A DNA stretch of 64,000 bases from Epichloe hybrida (lineage: Eukaryota; Ascomycota; Sordariomycetes; Hypocreales; Clavicipitaceae): the NCBI GenBank assembly GCA_019022495.1, contig JAFEKR010000050.1:186001-250000 (forward strand), in the 5' to 3' direction. Below the pieces are notes generated by a model. That model worked only from the letters and a program-made list of their open reading frames with translations. It did not search any database and was not told the DNA's origin. The position numbers and the translations under genes are program-made. This document shows positions 1 through 10,999 of this stretch, piece by piece; the first letter of the stretch is position 1, and each line of letters opens with the position of its first letter.

Positions 1-688
1 ACTCCCAAGCACCACCATCCCCGACAGCCAGCCACACTCGACGAAACCACTAGACGTGGCGGCGTCAGAGAACCGCCCGCCCGCGCACTTGCGGAGAACC
101 AACAAGGGCAAGAAACCGTCCAACATAGGACAGGTCCGGGAAACGCTCTCCAACCTCCTCGACGAGCCACAGGCCTCCGTGGTGCCCGCCACGGAAGACG
201 GCTCCGACAGCGAAGCAGACGAAGAAGGAGAAGGCCTTGATCAATCCTCTTCCTCATCCCGAAGCAACAAGGAGAACCAGGCTCCTCACTTGCCCACGTC
301 CACAGCCGCAACCACGACAATCATCAACCGCTTGGGTTTGAAGCGCAGCTCCTCCTCCATCTCATCCACCCGCATGGCATTTTCAACCGCCTCGGCCTCC
401 ACCTCGGCCTCCTTCAAAGTCCCCGCGCTGTTGCGCCGCGCCACGGCAAATTCCACAGTCAGCACCAGTTCCTCGAGCGCAGTCAGCACAGCAGGGGGGT
501 TCGGCGAAGAAGCAAAGATCAAAAAGGGCGCGGGGAAGAAGAGCGGGATCAATGGCTTTGCGAGGGAGAATGAGTCTCGTGTTTTGATGAAGGAGAGCGA
601 GCGGAGGAGGCAGGAGAGGAAGGTGAGGGGGGCGGAGAAGAGGATTGGCATGGTGGGTGGGTTGTTGGGTCGAGGAGCCTTTGAGTGA
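1..688 (+). CDS. 3' part of an unrecognised Ser-rich, basic-tailed protein (5' end outside window)
   Basis: The frame is open from the first base of the window to a TGA at 686-688. The GTG at 56 is only an internal valine, so the true start lies to the left. The visible 228 or so residues have no membrane segment or signal peptide. In order they show a segment reading NRPPAHLRRTNKGKKPSNIG followed by a short amphipathic stretch (QVRETLSNLLDEP), an acidic patch (SDSEADEEGEG), a long Ser/Thr/Ala-rich low-complexity region, and a Lys/Arg-rich tail ending GMVGGLLGRGAFE. Such a layout suits a nuclear or cytoskeleton-associated disordered C-terminus, but I recognise no family and assign no function. 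The coding frame is clear; the product is unknown. Confidence 0.7.
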   Translation, partial: LPSTTIPDSQPHSTKPLDVAASENRPPAHLRRTNKGKKPSNIGQVRETLSNLLDEPQASVVPATEDGSDSEADEEGEGLDQSSSSSRSNKENQAPHLPTSTAATTTIINRLGLKRSSSSISSTRMAFSTASASTSASFKVPALLRRATANSTVSTSSSSAVSTAGGFGEEAKIKKGAGKKSGINGFARENESRVLMKESERRRQERKVRGAEKRIGMVGGLLGRGAFE

Positions 689-1406
689 ATGTGCATTTCG
701 GGACATGTATCCGGGTTTCAGCGATTTTAAGTCCTCGGCGTTGGCGAGTGATGCCAATGGGATGGCGCAAGGGATCCATGAGCTGGGTCGACGGACGAGT
801 CGACGGGTAGGGCGGCTTTGCAATAAATGTACCATGTGCAATGGAAGTCATTCTCGAATCAGATCGAGTGGTGACGCCGCCCCGTCAAAATCGAGAATTC
901 AAGGGACACGTCGATGGGAATTATCACTTAGTCATGACGAAAAATCACCCGTCCACAAGTCGATAACATTTGTGATGACAGCCACTCTGCTATTTGGGTA
1001 TCCGTAAGTCTAACGTAATCAGCCTCTTGAAGTGATTCAAGACGATGGCCTTGACTGGTCTAAAAAGAATTTGACGAGAAATCCGTCACGCCTCGCCACG
1101 CCATGCCATGCCATGCAAAGCTTCGCTTTCCAAATGCATCTTGAAGCGTTTTCATGAAACGCTACTATAAGTGAGAAATGCCCCAGGTGTAATGTTAAGC
1201 TCATGGTTGGTGTCCTTTTCCCCATTGGAATGATAGGGAAAAAAAAAAAAAAAGAAACCGCCGGCGCCCAACCAATCCTGCTCTTCGCGAGCCAATATTA
1301 TTGAACGAGAAAAGAAGCCCCTATCATGGTTGGAGGATATAGCAACAGGAATGATAATTAAAGAAAAAGAGGGAGAGAAGAGAAGAATGGATGCGGAAAT
1401 GAGACG
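689..1406. other. intergenic region between convergent genes
   Basis: This stretch separates two genes that point at each other, so it should hold both 3' untranslated regions. It contains an A tract near 1230 and no ORF with recognisable composition. I see no RNA gene in it. Confidence 0.5.
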
Positions 1407-2366
1407 TCATGCCTCCTTTTGCGCCATGACAACGACATAGTCAACCAGGAGCTTTGGCTCAGACCTCTTGGCGGCCATTCTCACGCGGGCATTCAGCATC
1501 TCAACCTCGGCCTCGGGCCACCCGAGGACATCTCGTAGCAAGACGGCCGTCATGGCCTCGACGCCCTCGACGAAGTTGATGGCCATCATGGCGCCGACCT
1601 CCCTGTGGCGCTGGTCCTTGGGCCAGCCCCCGACGGGAACCTTGTGAGCAACCTGCTTGATGGTCGTGAAGCCCGTCTCGGCCGCCCACCGCTTCAGATG
1701 GGGCGTGGGGTCGAGCACCCTGCCCGTCTTGGAGCAGGCCTCCCTCATGGCCACGGTGAGCTGCAGGAAGGGATGCGCGGGGTGGTGCGTGGCCAGAGGT
1801 GCCGCCGCCGCCGCGTCGTCGGCCGAGGGGAAGAAGCAGGTGGACAGTTCCTGGAATTCCACCCAGCCGCCCGGTTTCAGGGCGTTGTGGATCTGCCGCA
1901 TCAGTCGGGGCCAGTTCTTGATCGAGGCGGCCATGTACCGGCAGTGGATGTAGTCGTACTGCTCCGACTGGACCCAGTCGAGCTCTATGTCGTCGACGAG
2001 GAACTTGACGTTGTTGGGAACCCAGGATGGCTGTATGGGGCTTAGGTCGTTGCCCGTGATGCTCGCGCCCGGGAAGGCGTCCCCCATGGAGATGGACCAT
2101 AGACCGGTGCCGGTGCCGATGTCGAGGATTTTCAGGTTCTTGGCATCGATGGGCGCCAGGAAGAGTCGGTCGTCGAGGAGGCGAGTCACTGCATGATGCA
2201 GCATGTCCAGACGGTCCTGCTCGCGCTCGTCGTTGGGGAAGCAGTACGAGCCGGATTGGTAGGCGTGATAACGGCGGTTGTGCTTCCATTCGTATCGCGT
2301 GATGGAGCTGTATATGGACGTGCTGGCGTTGGAGGCGTCTTCTCCGTAGGTAGAGTCGTTGTCCAT
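1407..2366 (-). CDS. LaeA-like SAM-dependent methyltransferase
   Basis: A single-exon gene of 319 codons. The class I methyltransferase fold is visible. Motif I is LDIGTGTGLW at residues 81-90. An acidic residue after the next strand (TGNDLSP, 104-110) fits ribose binding. A motif II-like VDDIELDW lies at 124-131, and NALKPGGWVEFQE at 161-173 is the post-II/motif III signature. The N-terminal segment with TRYEWKHNRRYHAY (23-36) is the usual lead-in of the fungal TAM/LaeA-like family. Family members are cytosolic or nuclear and many lie in or near secondary-metabolite clusters; the substrate cannot be read from sequence. No synthase or other cluster gene is next to it. Length is normal for the family, and the ATG at 2366 gives the whole fold. 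Confidence 0.9.
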   Translation of the reverse strand: MDNDSTYGEDASNASTSIYSSITRYEWKHNRRYHAYQSGSYCFPNDEREQDRLDMLHHAVTRLLDDRLFLAPIDAKNLKILDIGTGTGLWSISMGDAFPGASITGNDLSPIQPSWVPNNVKFLVDDIELDWVQSEQYDYIHCRYMAASIKNWPRLMRQIHNALKPGGWVEFQELSTCFFPSADDAAAAAPLATHHPAHPFLQLTVAMREACSKTGRVLDPTPHLKRWAAETGFTTIKQVAHKVPVGGWPKDQRHREVGAMMAINFVEGVEAMTAVLLRDVLGWPEAEVEMLNARVRMAAKRSEPKLLVDYVVVMAQKEA

Positions 2367-5300
2367 TTGGAATTATGACTTGGGAGACTGCCTCTTCTGA
2401 GTCTTCTCTGAGAAGTGCTTGGACCGTTGCGGCCAGGGCGGGGAGCCTGACGAACCCCGACCCGTGGCGCGAAGAAGTTGGTGGTTTTTTTTTTTTTTTT
2501 TTTTTTTTCTTGGTGGGTTGTTGGAGTTGAGTGCTTCCCTTTCTGTGTTACATAAAGTAGGAAGTACTATGTCGATTTTTTGATGCCACGAGGTAAGTCT
2601 TGTGTGTCGTCGATGACTGCAGCCAAGCACAAAGGTTCACGTAGTATCGAGATGGGATGGCGGCGACTCGCGGATGTCATGAAGGGCAAGGGCCCAAAAT
2701 GGCAGGTGAGCAGGTGAGGGAAGGGAAGGCCGAGTTGTGTGCAAGTTTGGCATACGACACGTGGTGGGAAGCAATGAATGCGACAACGAGAACAAACAAA
2801 GGCACATCCGAGACGAAACGGCCTACGGGACAAAACGGTCCTAGACGTTTTGTCCTAGATCATCGATGGAGTCGGCCGAGTTTCTGGAAACCGAAAAGGT
2901 GCACACGGAGCCCAATCAATGTATTCACAACCCAACGTGGACTGACTGACTACATGGACTCTGCTCTGTTTTGACCCGATTCCAAGTGCCGACCGAACAC
3001 TAACATCGATGGGGTATATGTATGGCCGGCCCTGCGCCGTTGCCGGGATGTCAACCAGGGAATGTACGTCCGTAGAGAAGCTAAAATTAAGAATGAGTCG
3101 TATTACGTACGGGACATGCACCAAGCTCAGAGGCAGGACGAGTCTGTGCTTGTCATGTGTGTACGCGCATATGTATGCGTGCCGGTGTGTACAATAGGGC
3201 GACGTGGTTGTGGAGGTTGTGGAGTCGGGCGAAACTGACTTGTTATGTATGTACTGTGTGTACTGTATGTACTGTTGAAGAGTTGAAGATAGACGCTGGG
3301 GCGTTGGGCGCGTGCGCGCGCGTCTGTGCACAATGACATGACGTGATGTTATCAGAACAATCCTGATCTGGCTTCAACGGCTGGCCAGCCTGGCCCCTGC
3401 CACCCCGTCCAGCTGCCCGCCAGCTGCCCGCCCACGCCCGCCCACGCCCGCCCACCTTCAACCCACCTTCACCTTTTGTCCACGCTGGCCCTAATTTTGA
3501 TAATGCACTCACTCTGATCGCCTTGATAATAATACGTCCGCATGCACACACTGCCATGGACTTCACCGCATCGACAAGAAGCAAACAAGCCAGGGGTGGG
3601 ACTGGTTCTTCGGAGATGCCAGCCGGGCAAATCACGTCCCCTCCTAATAACTGGCACATGGCACATGCACGGATAGCATGAGCATGAGCATGGCATTGGC
3701 CTGCTACTCCGTATGTACACACACCAACACCCACCCTTACTTAATATTACCTCACCTCAGCATGCTCAGGTGACACTCCCCGGCTCCCACGGCCCCCTCC
3801 GTCCGAGCAGAAACACGGGAAGGAGGAGAGAGGGGTCCGAAAGCCCAACGTGGAGATGACGATCTAGCTTGGCTGTTGTTGCTGGTTTCCCTACATACTA
3901 TCGACAGGCCCTATGTACTATCAACAGGATGATTCAGTTTACATGTACATGTAGGAGCAGATCTTACCCGACCATCCTCCTCCAAGGTCGCAGGCATCAG
4001 ACATTGACACGAAAAAAAAAAAAATACATGCCCAAAACCAAGAGGGAAAAAAATCCTCGTCCTGGCCCATCATTGATACCGCAGCGTCCCATCTATCTTC
4101 TCGACGTTCAACGGATGAACGACGAACACTCGGCACCTCCCACTCCCCGGGGGGACTTGGAGATTTGTTCCACAAACTTTACTGGGGCCCACCAAGTATT
4201 AAGTGATGTGATGATATTCTTAGAAACATGAGCTAGGTGTGTGGAAATGGAAATGCTGCCCTTTTTTTTCGGACCACCGCTTGCATCTTTCAATTAAAGA
4301 CAGTCAGTCCAGGTTGTTGGGGGGGGGCTGACGGTGCGGGTGGGTGCTAGGAAGAATGCGTTGGGCTTTTTGTCTGCTGATTATCATAACAGTGATAAAT
4401 GCACAACATTGCACCAACATGACCTTCTCGGGCCTATCCTATCTACGGAGTAATAGTCATAAAAAGGACACGTTCACCCGCCGAACCGTTCGTCATACAC
4501 TCCAACAACCAATCAACCAACACTATTGACAGTGGCCCCAAAAGGACAACATACACAATCCACGAGAAACGAGAAACGAGTAAAAAAAAAAGCGACGTCG
4601 TATTAATCCGTACTGTGGGAAAGCAAGACCCAACAAACAGGTGGAAATGCCCATTGCGGAAAATGCGGCGAACTGGGTCACGGTCACATTCAGCTCAACA
4701 AGCCCTCTCGGCAAGGGCTTATGTATGGCGGCCACGCCTACCCCGATGGCTCGAAAGTGCTGCGCTGCCATGGACGGCATTGGCATGCAATTGCTTCCAA
4801 AAAAGAACCAGACATATTCACGCTGGTGGACTCGAAAATCGATCAGCAGCTCGCATCGCAAGCACGTCCTCCGAATGTTGTGCTACGTGAGGAAAAAAGG
4901 GGGGGTGAGATTGAGGACAAGGGAACGAAGGATTCTAGAAGCGGACCGGGGGGTACGTACATACGAACTGGCATGTTGGTTGTGCCCTGTTTGATGAACG
5001 GAATTTGGCTATTCGCTCACGAAGAAGCTTGTTTTGTGAAAAGGGTCCAACTACCCGGCCCCGCGCGCGGAATGCCCTCAACTATTAACCGTTCCAGCTT
5101 CCACCCATGGAGCATATGTAATATGTACGTACGTACGTAACCCGTACGGTACATGCAATACATACTTTCCACGGAACCCCTTCCCCCCCGCCTGTCGAAC
5201 GAATTTCGCGCCCACCTGCACTACGGAATACTGTGAACCCCGAGGTCCCAATCTTGGGCTGCATCGGCGATCAACGGGCCGTTGAACGCGGTCGGGGCCG

Positions 5301-6179
5301 CCGGCCATCCCGAGGGTACGTACGTACGTACCAACTGTGTTGGCAACGAATAATAGGTGAGAACACAAATACGATTATCGAGAAACTTGAGCAAGACAAA
5401 GTTGGAAATCAGCAATTATCCCGACAACGTCAATGTCAATCATGAAAAGAGCCAGCCATGGTTTCCTGAATGAAACGGCGCCCCGGACAGGTAAAGCGTC
5501 GGAATTCTGCCCGGGCTGATTATTATCGAACAGTGAGGGGTCGGGGGGGGGGGGGTGTCCTGAGTCCTGAGTCCTGGGTCCTACGTCCTGATGAGCCCGT
5601 TGATGTGATGATCCGACGAACCTTTTGAGTCTCGACACCAGAATGAGCGCCTCGCAATACTTTGCATATCTGCGCTCTATTGGATGGTAGCTCAAGAGTG
5701 TGCTCGCTTATCTAACTACTCGTTCTTGAGCATTTCCCCGCCTCAATATGATAAAAGGGAAGCTGGCTGTGCATCTTCTCCGTCTCTGACGATCGGAGGT
5801 GGGTTGCATTTTTGGTGGCACAAAGACCAGACAGCGTCATGATGCACGATCCAGACTTGTTCACGGCTCATTACAAGCCCATTGGGAATCCTTAAAGCTA
5901 CAAACTATACAACACCGCCGCCGTACATGACGCCGTTTTAGCATATCTGCACGATAGTCCTAATATATCAACCTCAACCTCTCCCGCTCGAGTGCAGCTA
6001 ACCATTTGATGTCCCCCCCCCAAAAAAAACGGGTTTATTTTTCCAAGTCGAACCTTGGTACTGCAAAGGGCAGGCGAAAAAGGAAAGAACAGGAGATGTC
6101 GCTGACTTTGGTGCCGCAAAGGCCCCAGGAGATTGAGGGACAAACGAGGGAAATAAAAAGTATCGCTGGCTGGGTTTGC
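2367..6179. other. 3.8-kb gene-free stretch
   Basis: I found no convincing gene here on either strand. ORFs up to about 160 codons have no coherent composition and none resembles a family. Base composition is like the gene islands, so this is not RIP-damaged transposon DNA. It contains short simple repeats: alternating ACGT runs near 5127-5140 and 5316-5332, a G tract near 5540, and a C/A run at 6013-6028. It must include the promoter of the methyltransferase at its left end and the 3' region of the CDP-diacylglycerol synthase at its right end. An unannotated non-coding RNA cannot be excluded. Confidence 0.5.
2485..2508. repeat. T24 homopolymer upstream of the methyltransferase gene
   Basis: An uninterrupted run of 24 T lies about 120 bp upstream of the methyltransferase ATG. 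Poly(dA:dT) tracts are common nucleosome-excluding elements in fungal promoters. Length may vary between isolates or be an assembly-sensitive site. Confidence 0.8.
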
Positions 6180-7880
6180 TCAGTTGCTGATTGTTCGCTC
6201 GACGCATTGCAAAAACTAGAATCCGTTAGCATACGGTCCTGTGTGAGCGCAGTGTAGTGCTGCGCGAATGGGCATTACCTTTTCAGAAACAACCCCTTGG
6301 TTGCCTAGATATCGCGACATGTTCTTGACTAGCTCGACTTGCTCCTCCGGACTCAAGCTCGTGATGGCCGTCTCGAGAATGGATCCCATGGTGACTTTGT
6401 GGAGAGAGATGAAGGTGTGGTAGTACATGTAGGCAAAGAAGCCCATGATGAACTGGCAGTCCATGCGATCCGTCATGCCGCCGTGTCCGGGGATGGAGTC
6501 GCCAAAGTCCTTGATCTTGAAGCTGCGCTTGAGACCAGACGCGAAGAATCCACCAAAGGGTGCGATCAAGGACGCGAACGAAGCGAGAACGAAAGCATGG
6601 AGCTGGATCGGTGCAAAAGTGAAGGAAAGATTGGCGAGTTTGGGCGGAAGAAAAAAGAATTCGGGCATCTGGTAAGTACGAGAGATGAAAACGGGATTTG
6701 GATCGCATTCAAGGCCGGTGAAGAAGGTGGCGCCGAGATCCTGCATGTACATGTTAGAATGTGTCTCATTAGCAGCGGAGGGGTGGGTTTGTATACGGCA
6801 CTCACATTGACAGGACAGATGAAGTACTTTGACCGGATCATCAGGTTCACGAGAACCATACCAAAAAGAACGGTAGTAATCCAGGCGCCGACAAAGCCTT
6901 CCACGGTTTTCTTCGGTGATAGTTTGATGAGCTGCGTGCGACCAAAGGCAATACCGCAAATGTAGGCGAAGATGTCGTTGGTGATGACGAGCGCAGCGGG
7001 CAGGAAGAACCAGATCATGCCTTCAAAGACGTTATTCATGACAAAGTGTGCCTGAACGACGATAAGATAGAGGGCCATGTGCGTCCACGCAAAGTTTGTG
7101 AACTGGAACTTGTAGTGTCCGGCCTGAAGCGATGCGACGAAGAAGACAAACCCTGCATAGCGTGACAAGGTTAGTTTCTCACATGTAGGCGAGAGATATA
7201 TGGGGGAAAAAAAAACAAAGGCTGTGTGCTCTACTCACCGAAAACATAGAGAATGAAGCTAATGAAGCGATGGTGGGTGGCAAGAGGTAACAGCACCTTG
7301 TCAACAAGAACAATGTGCTTGAAGTAGTAGATGACACTCTCGCCGTACAGAAAGTACATGGTTGTAGCTAGCCAGTACCAGTTGAGGCTCTTGGTGGACC
7401 GAAGGGAGCGAGCGCGGCTGGGAACATTGGCAATGGCAATGACTTCTTTGAAGGAAATGATTTGAATCGCCGTGACAATAATGATGATGTAGATGTGGCC
7501 CATGAATAAGGCAGAAAAGAAGGCGGCCAGCATGCAAAGGGTCCAGAATGTTCGGGTGATGAAGTTGGCCTTTTTCTTTTGATATTCCTCCTCAGCCGTC
7601 GGGGGTTTCTGCTAACCAGTAGCATGTCAGTTTGTATTCTTATTTATATAACACACTGCATTGCTGCTTCCGTGAAATGCGCCCCTTCGGCAGAACCAGA
7701 AGGGGGGGGGGGGCATACCTCTTCCACTGGCGCCAGCTGACTTTGAGCTCTGGCTCGGAGACTTGTAGGAGAAGCGCCTCCGTCCTCGGAGGCATCGCTG
7801 AAGCTCGATCGACGGCCTTCAGATCCGCTGACTTGGCCGTTGCTGTGGGGGAACCTAACTCCTCGCTTTGATCTGCCCAT
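6180..7880 (-). CDS. cds1: CDP-diacylglycerol synthase (phosphatidate cytidylyltransferase), five exons
   Basis: Makes CDP-diacylglycerol from phosphatidate and CTP, the precursor of phosphatidylinositol and cardiolipin, in ER or mitochondrial membranes. Proposed exons, read on the minus strand: 7880-7719, 7608-7239 (or from 7611), 7152-6806, 6740-6279 and 6215-6180. All junctions keep frame and give about 458 residues, normal for fungal enzymes. The CTP-transferase signature runs from SGLKR to HGGMTDR at residues 361-385. Several hydrophobic segments precede it, including one with the family-typical AHFVMNN and a FFLPAALVI stretch. The last exon is supported by a GCTAAC branch point just before its acceptor and adds FLQCVERTISN. 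The N-terminal 60 residues are Ser-rich and cytosolic-looking. Exon 2's acceptor is ambiguous by one codon. Confidence 0.92.
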
Positions 7881-8429
7881 GGTTGAGGTTGGTTGTAGAC
7901 AAATGGGAGAGGTTTAGTATCAATTTTCCGTTCTTCAAAGCTGCTCACTCTAGGAAAAAAAGGGCAGCGCAACGGTCGCGGCTTGCTCGGGACAGTTGCC
8001 AGGCGTCAGGAGCTGCCAAGGCAGAGAAATGCTGTGCGCCGATTCAGGTGGGCGACGAGATTCTCCAACTCTGGAAGAGGGCGGTTCAGTTGGACAGTGC
8101 ACGATGTCAAAGATAGACGCTATCGACGCGCCGTCCAGCGAAGACAGTTGAAGGTGGGCCACTGTAGCGGCGAGATTCTGTGTCGGCGAGATTCGGTGTC
8201 GGCGAGCTCGAGGATATGGCGGTTGAAGGTCATGAGGATGAGGAAATTGGTTCGGGTTGGGATTGAGGATTGATGACGAGCTGGGCCGGGCTCGAGCTGG
8301 CTTTGGATTGATTGGCTTGTCCGCGCCTGGCTCCACGGGAAGGGGAGAATGGGGTGGGGGGGCACGGGGGACTCCAGCGCTCGATGCACAAATTACAATT
8401 ATTACAGTGGTTGTGATATTGTACATAAT
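7881..8429. promoter_or_regulatory. 5' region of cds1, cut short by transposon C
   Basis: 549 bp separate the cds1 start from the transposon target duplication. Before insertion this was one side of a roughly 780-bp divergent intergenic region shared with the ATRIP-like gene now at 18892. No specific promoter element is certain. Confidence 0.6.
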
Positions 8430-8471
8430 GGCTCCATGTGTCAGGCACCCCTCGTGGTGCATCGGGCACCC
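8430..8471 (+). repeat. left terminal inverted repeat of element C
   Basis: 42 bp identical to the reverse complement of 18618-18659. The target duplication TACATAAT abuts it at 8422-8429. Confidence 0.9.
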
Positions 8472-8939
8472 CAACTTGTGGCTGGGACGCCAACTCCTCC
8501 ATTATCAGGACTTGTATGTAAATTCAGTGTAGTGTAAGATAGGCTTAGGGCTCGCATCCTATAATCGTGTTTTTTTCGTAATCTCTACCGCAGAACGCAC
8601 CGCATAATAAAGCTATTACAAAGCTATCACTAAATCTATTAACAAAGCTATTATTACTACCTAGTTATTACCATAAGTGCCTAAAATAAACTCCCTATAC
8701 TTAAAGACCTTTACTAGTCTTAATAATATTAGGGCTACTATTAATTTAACCTATTATAACCTAGGCTTTGCTATTATAATCTATAAGAGCAAACCTAACG
8801 CAAAGTATCCTATAAGAATCATCCTATAATACTATAAGGGTTATAGATATATGCCATAGTATAATCCTAAGGCTCACAGTACTTAAGCCTAAATAATAAC
8901 AAGCTTGTAAATAATAGAGTGCCTATTTAGGCTTATAAT

Positions 8940-9349
8940 CAGAGTATTGCACTACAATTGATTTGTAATGTATTTTTTATTTAACAAATAATATATATCT
9001 AATCTTAGAAAATATATAGAGATATAAAACTTCTTTTTTTAGATAGATAACTAAAAAACTACAATGTAGTTATATATAAAAGTGGGTCTAAAAGTGGACC
9101 CCTTGCCTATAAATTAGAAAAACTACATTTTACTATATTTTAGCACTAAGAATACACTACAAATGTAGTTTTTCTAATTTACAGGCAAGGGGTCCACTTT
9201 TAGATCCACTTTTATATATAGTATTTTTCTTAGGATTTATCTCTATAGGATTACGTAATTTATAGGATAATCTATTTAATTATAAGCTAGCTATAAAAAT
9301 AAATGTAAAAACTACAAAACACACTACACTAACTACAAACAATACTCTG
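8940..9349 (+). mobile_element. MITE1: 410-bp palindromic element with CAGAG...CTCTG ends
   Basis: The ends are CAGAGTATTG and CAATACTCTG, flanked by a perfect 8-bp duplication CTTATAAT (8932-8939 and 9350-9357). CAGAG-type ends plus an 8-bp duplication point to a non-autonomous hAT element. The centre is a long inverted repeat, with arms near 9080-9138 and 9161-9221, able to form a strong hairpin. A second copy of exactly 410 bp lies inverted at 42776-43185. No ORF is present. It sits upstream of the transposase remnant of element C. Confidence 0.85.
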
Positions 9350-10711
9350 CTTATAATAGCTATAGAGCTTAGTGTTTATTGCCTTATTTAAACTAAGACC
9401 TCTAACTATAATTATAAGCTTAATCTATTATTACTCTTATAAATCCAGTAGTCTAAAGTTTAGAAGGTAAAAGGGAAGATAATCTCCCTTTATAATAGCA
9501 GTATCCTACCTCTTTAAATACTTAAGCACCTTTATTATAATAACGCTAATAGCATTAAGGGCGTTACGCGATTTAATATCTATAACTGCATTTGCTAGCA
9601 TTATTAATGCAAACTTAATGGCTATATAGAGGTTAAATAGCTCTATAATTAGCTTTAAGATAATCCCTCCTATTATCATAAAGATTCCTAAAGCCCTAAT
9701 AGTTAGATTATAAGGCTTTTTATTACTTTAATCTTAGGGCTTAAACTTTTAGAATTATATCTAGATGTTTATCTCTATAATAATATATATAAAATAAATT
9801 GCTTTAATATGCTACTCTTTAATGCTTATAGGGTTACTACTTATAAGAAAACCTTTTAATTTACCTCTTGCTTTATAAGCAAAGAGACTAAAGAGGACTT
9901 CTTATAGGTTATTAATACTATTAGCAAGCTTTGCGTGGCGTAAGGCATTACAAAGCCCTAAGTTATTATTATAGATTACAATCTTAGATTACTACAAGCT
10001 ATTAAAGGGTACTAAGGCTTTATAAACATCCCACACATTCTTTACTAGTGGCATGTTAATATAAATATACTCTTAAAGTGTAAGCAGTACTTTCTAAAGG
10101 CAATATTTAATTACATAATAAGAAAAACAAAGCGCGCGCTAGCCTTTATAACCTTCCTTAATGCGTGGAATAAGCTTATATAATCTAAGATAAAATTAGC
10201 ATTTAAACAATAGCTTTAGCGTTTTAAAGAGCCTAGGCGCTTCCTAGAGCAGGCGGTTAATTATATATTAAATACCTAGATTATACTATAGAAAGGAAAG
10301 CTTATACACTGCTTTATTAATAAAGTTAGGCATTTTAGCTATCTTATAACATCTATTGTGAAGTCTATAAATATAGCTATTAAGCGGTTCCTTTAGGGTA
10401 ATATAGGTAACTTAGCCTTTGTTTTTTAATATCTAAATAGCTTCTAGATATATTAAGCAGCGGAAATTCAGAGTTATAAGCTTTAGAGATATAATAAGAT
10501 ATTAAATTACACCTATAAACTAGTTTATTAACTAATTCACAATTAGGTCTTATATATTATACTACAGCTTATAATTAAAGAAGACATAGCCCTTAAAACC
10601 CTTAAAGGAGACTATAGTAAGGCACTAAAGACCCTATGCCTACCCTATTATTACATTATAGCCCTTAGAGTCCTCTACTAGCATTAAATTTAGCAGCGAA
10701 TTCGTAATAAT

Positions 10712-10928
10712 TATTATGGACTAGCCCCTAGGCTACTGCGATAGGGCGTTAATATAGTATTAAGAGACTTAAGGAGAAAGGAGAAAGGGTAAGAGGCTAT
10801 CCCTAGTGATGCCCCTTATACCCCCTTAGCTACTTATATAAGCCTCCTTTCCTTACCCTAACTACTTTTACTACTTCTCTCTCTAGTTACTATATAGATA
10901 ATGCTTAGGCAAAGCCTAAGCCCTTATA
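10712..10928 (-). repeat. LTR of element A (left in window, 3' LTR of the element)
   Basis: 217 bp, homologous to 17582-17798 and to the two LTRs of element B. The original ends TG...CA are partly altered by RIP here. Confidence 0.92.
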
Positions 10929-10999
10929 TATACCTTTACTTAGGCATGTCTAATAAGTCCCCTTTTTGTGATAGTCCTATAAATTATCCTATAGGTAAT

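Noticed and set aside
1501..2289. 262-codon minus-strand ORF within the methyltransferase
   Set aside because: Shadow in another frame, rich in Arg/Pro/Gly as expected of GC-rich out-of-frame reading.
1407..2366. secondary-metabolite gene cluster
   Set aside because: Only the methyltransferase hints at it; no polyketide or peptide synthase, P450 or cluster regulator is near.
2367..6179. tRNA or other structured RNA gene
   Set aside because: I looked for tRNA A/B box patterns by eye and found none that form a complete tRNA. A covariance-model search would be decisive.
6339..6965. 208-codon plus-strand ORF
   Set aside because: Antisense to exons 3 and 4 of cds1, which carry the CTP-transferase signature.
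8349..8537. small ORFs shared with 18545-18733
   Set aside because: The shared peptide comes from the inverted repeats at the two ends of element C.
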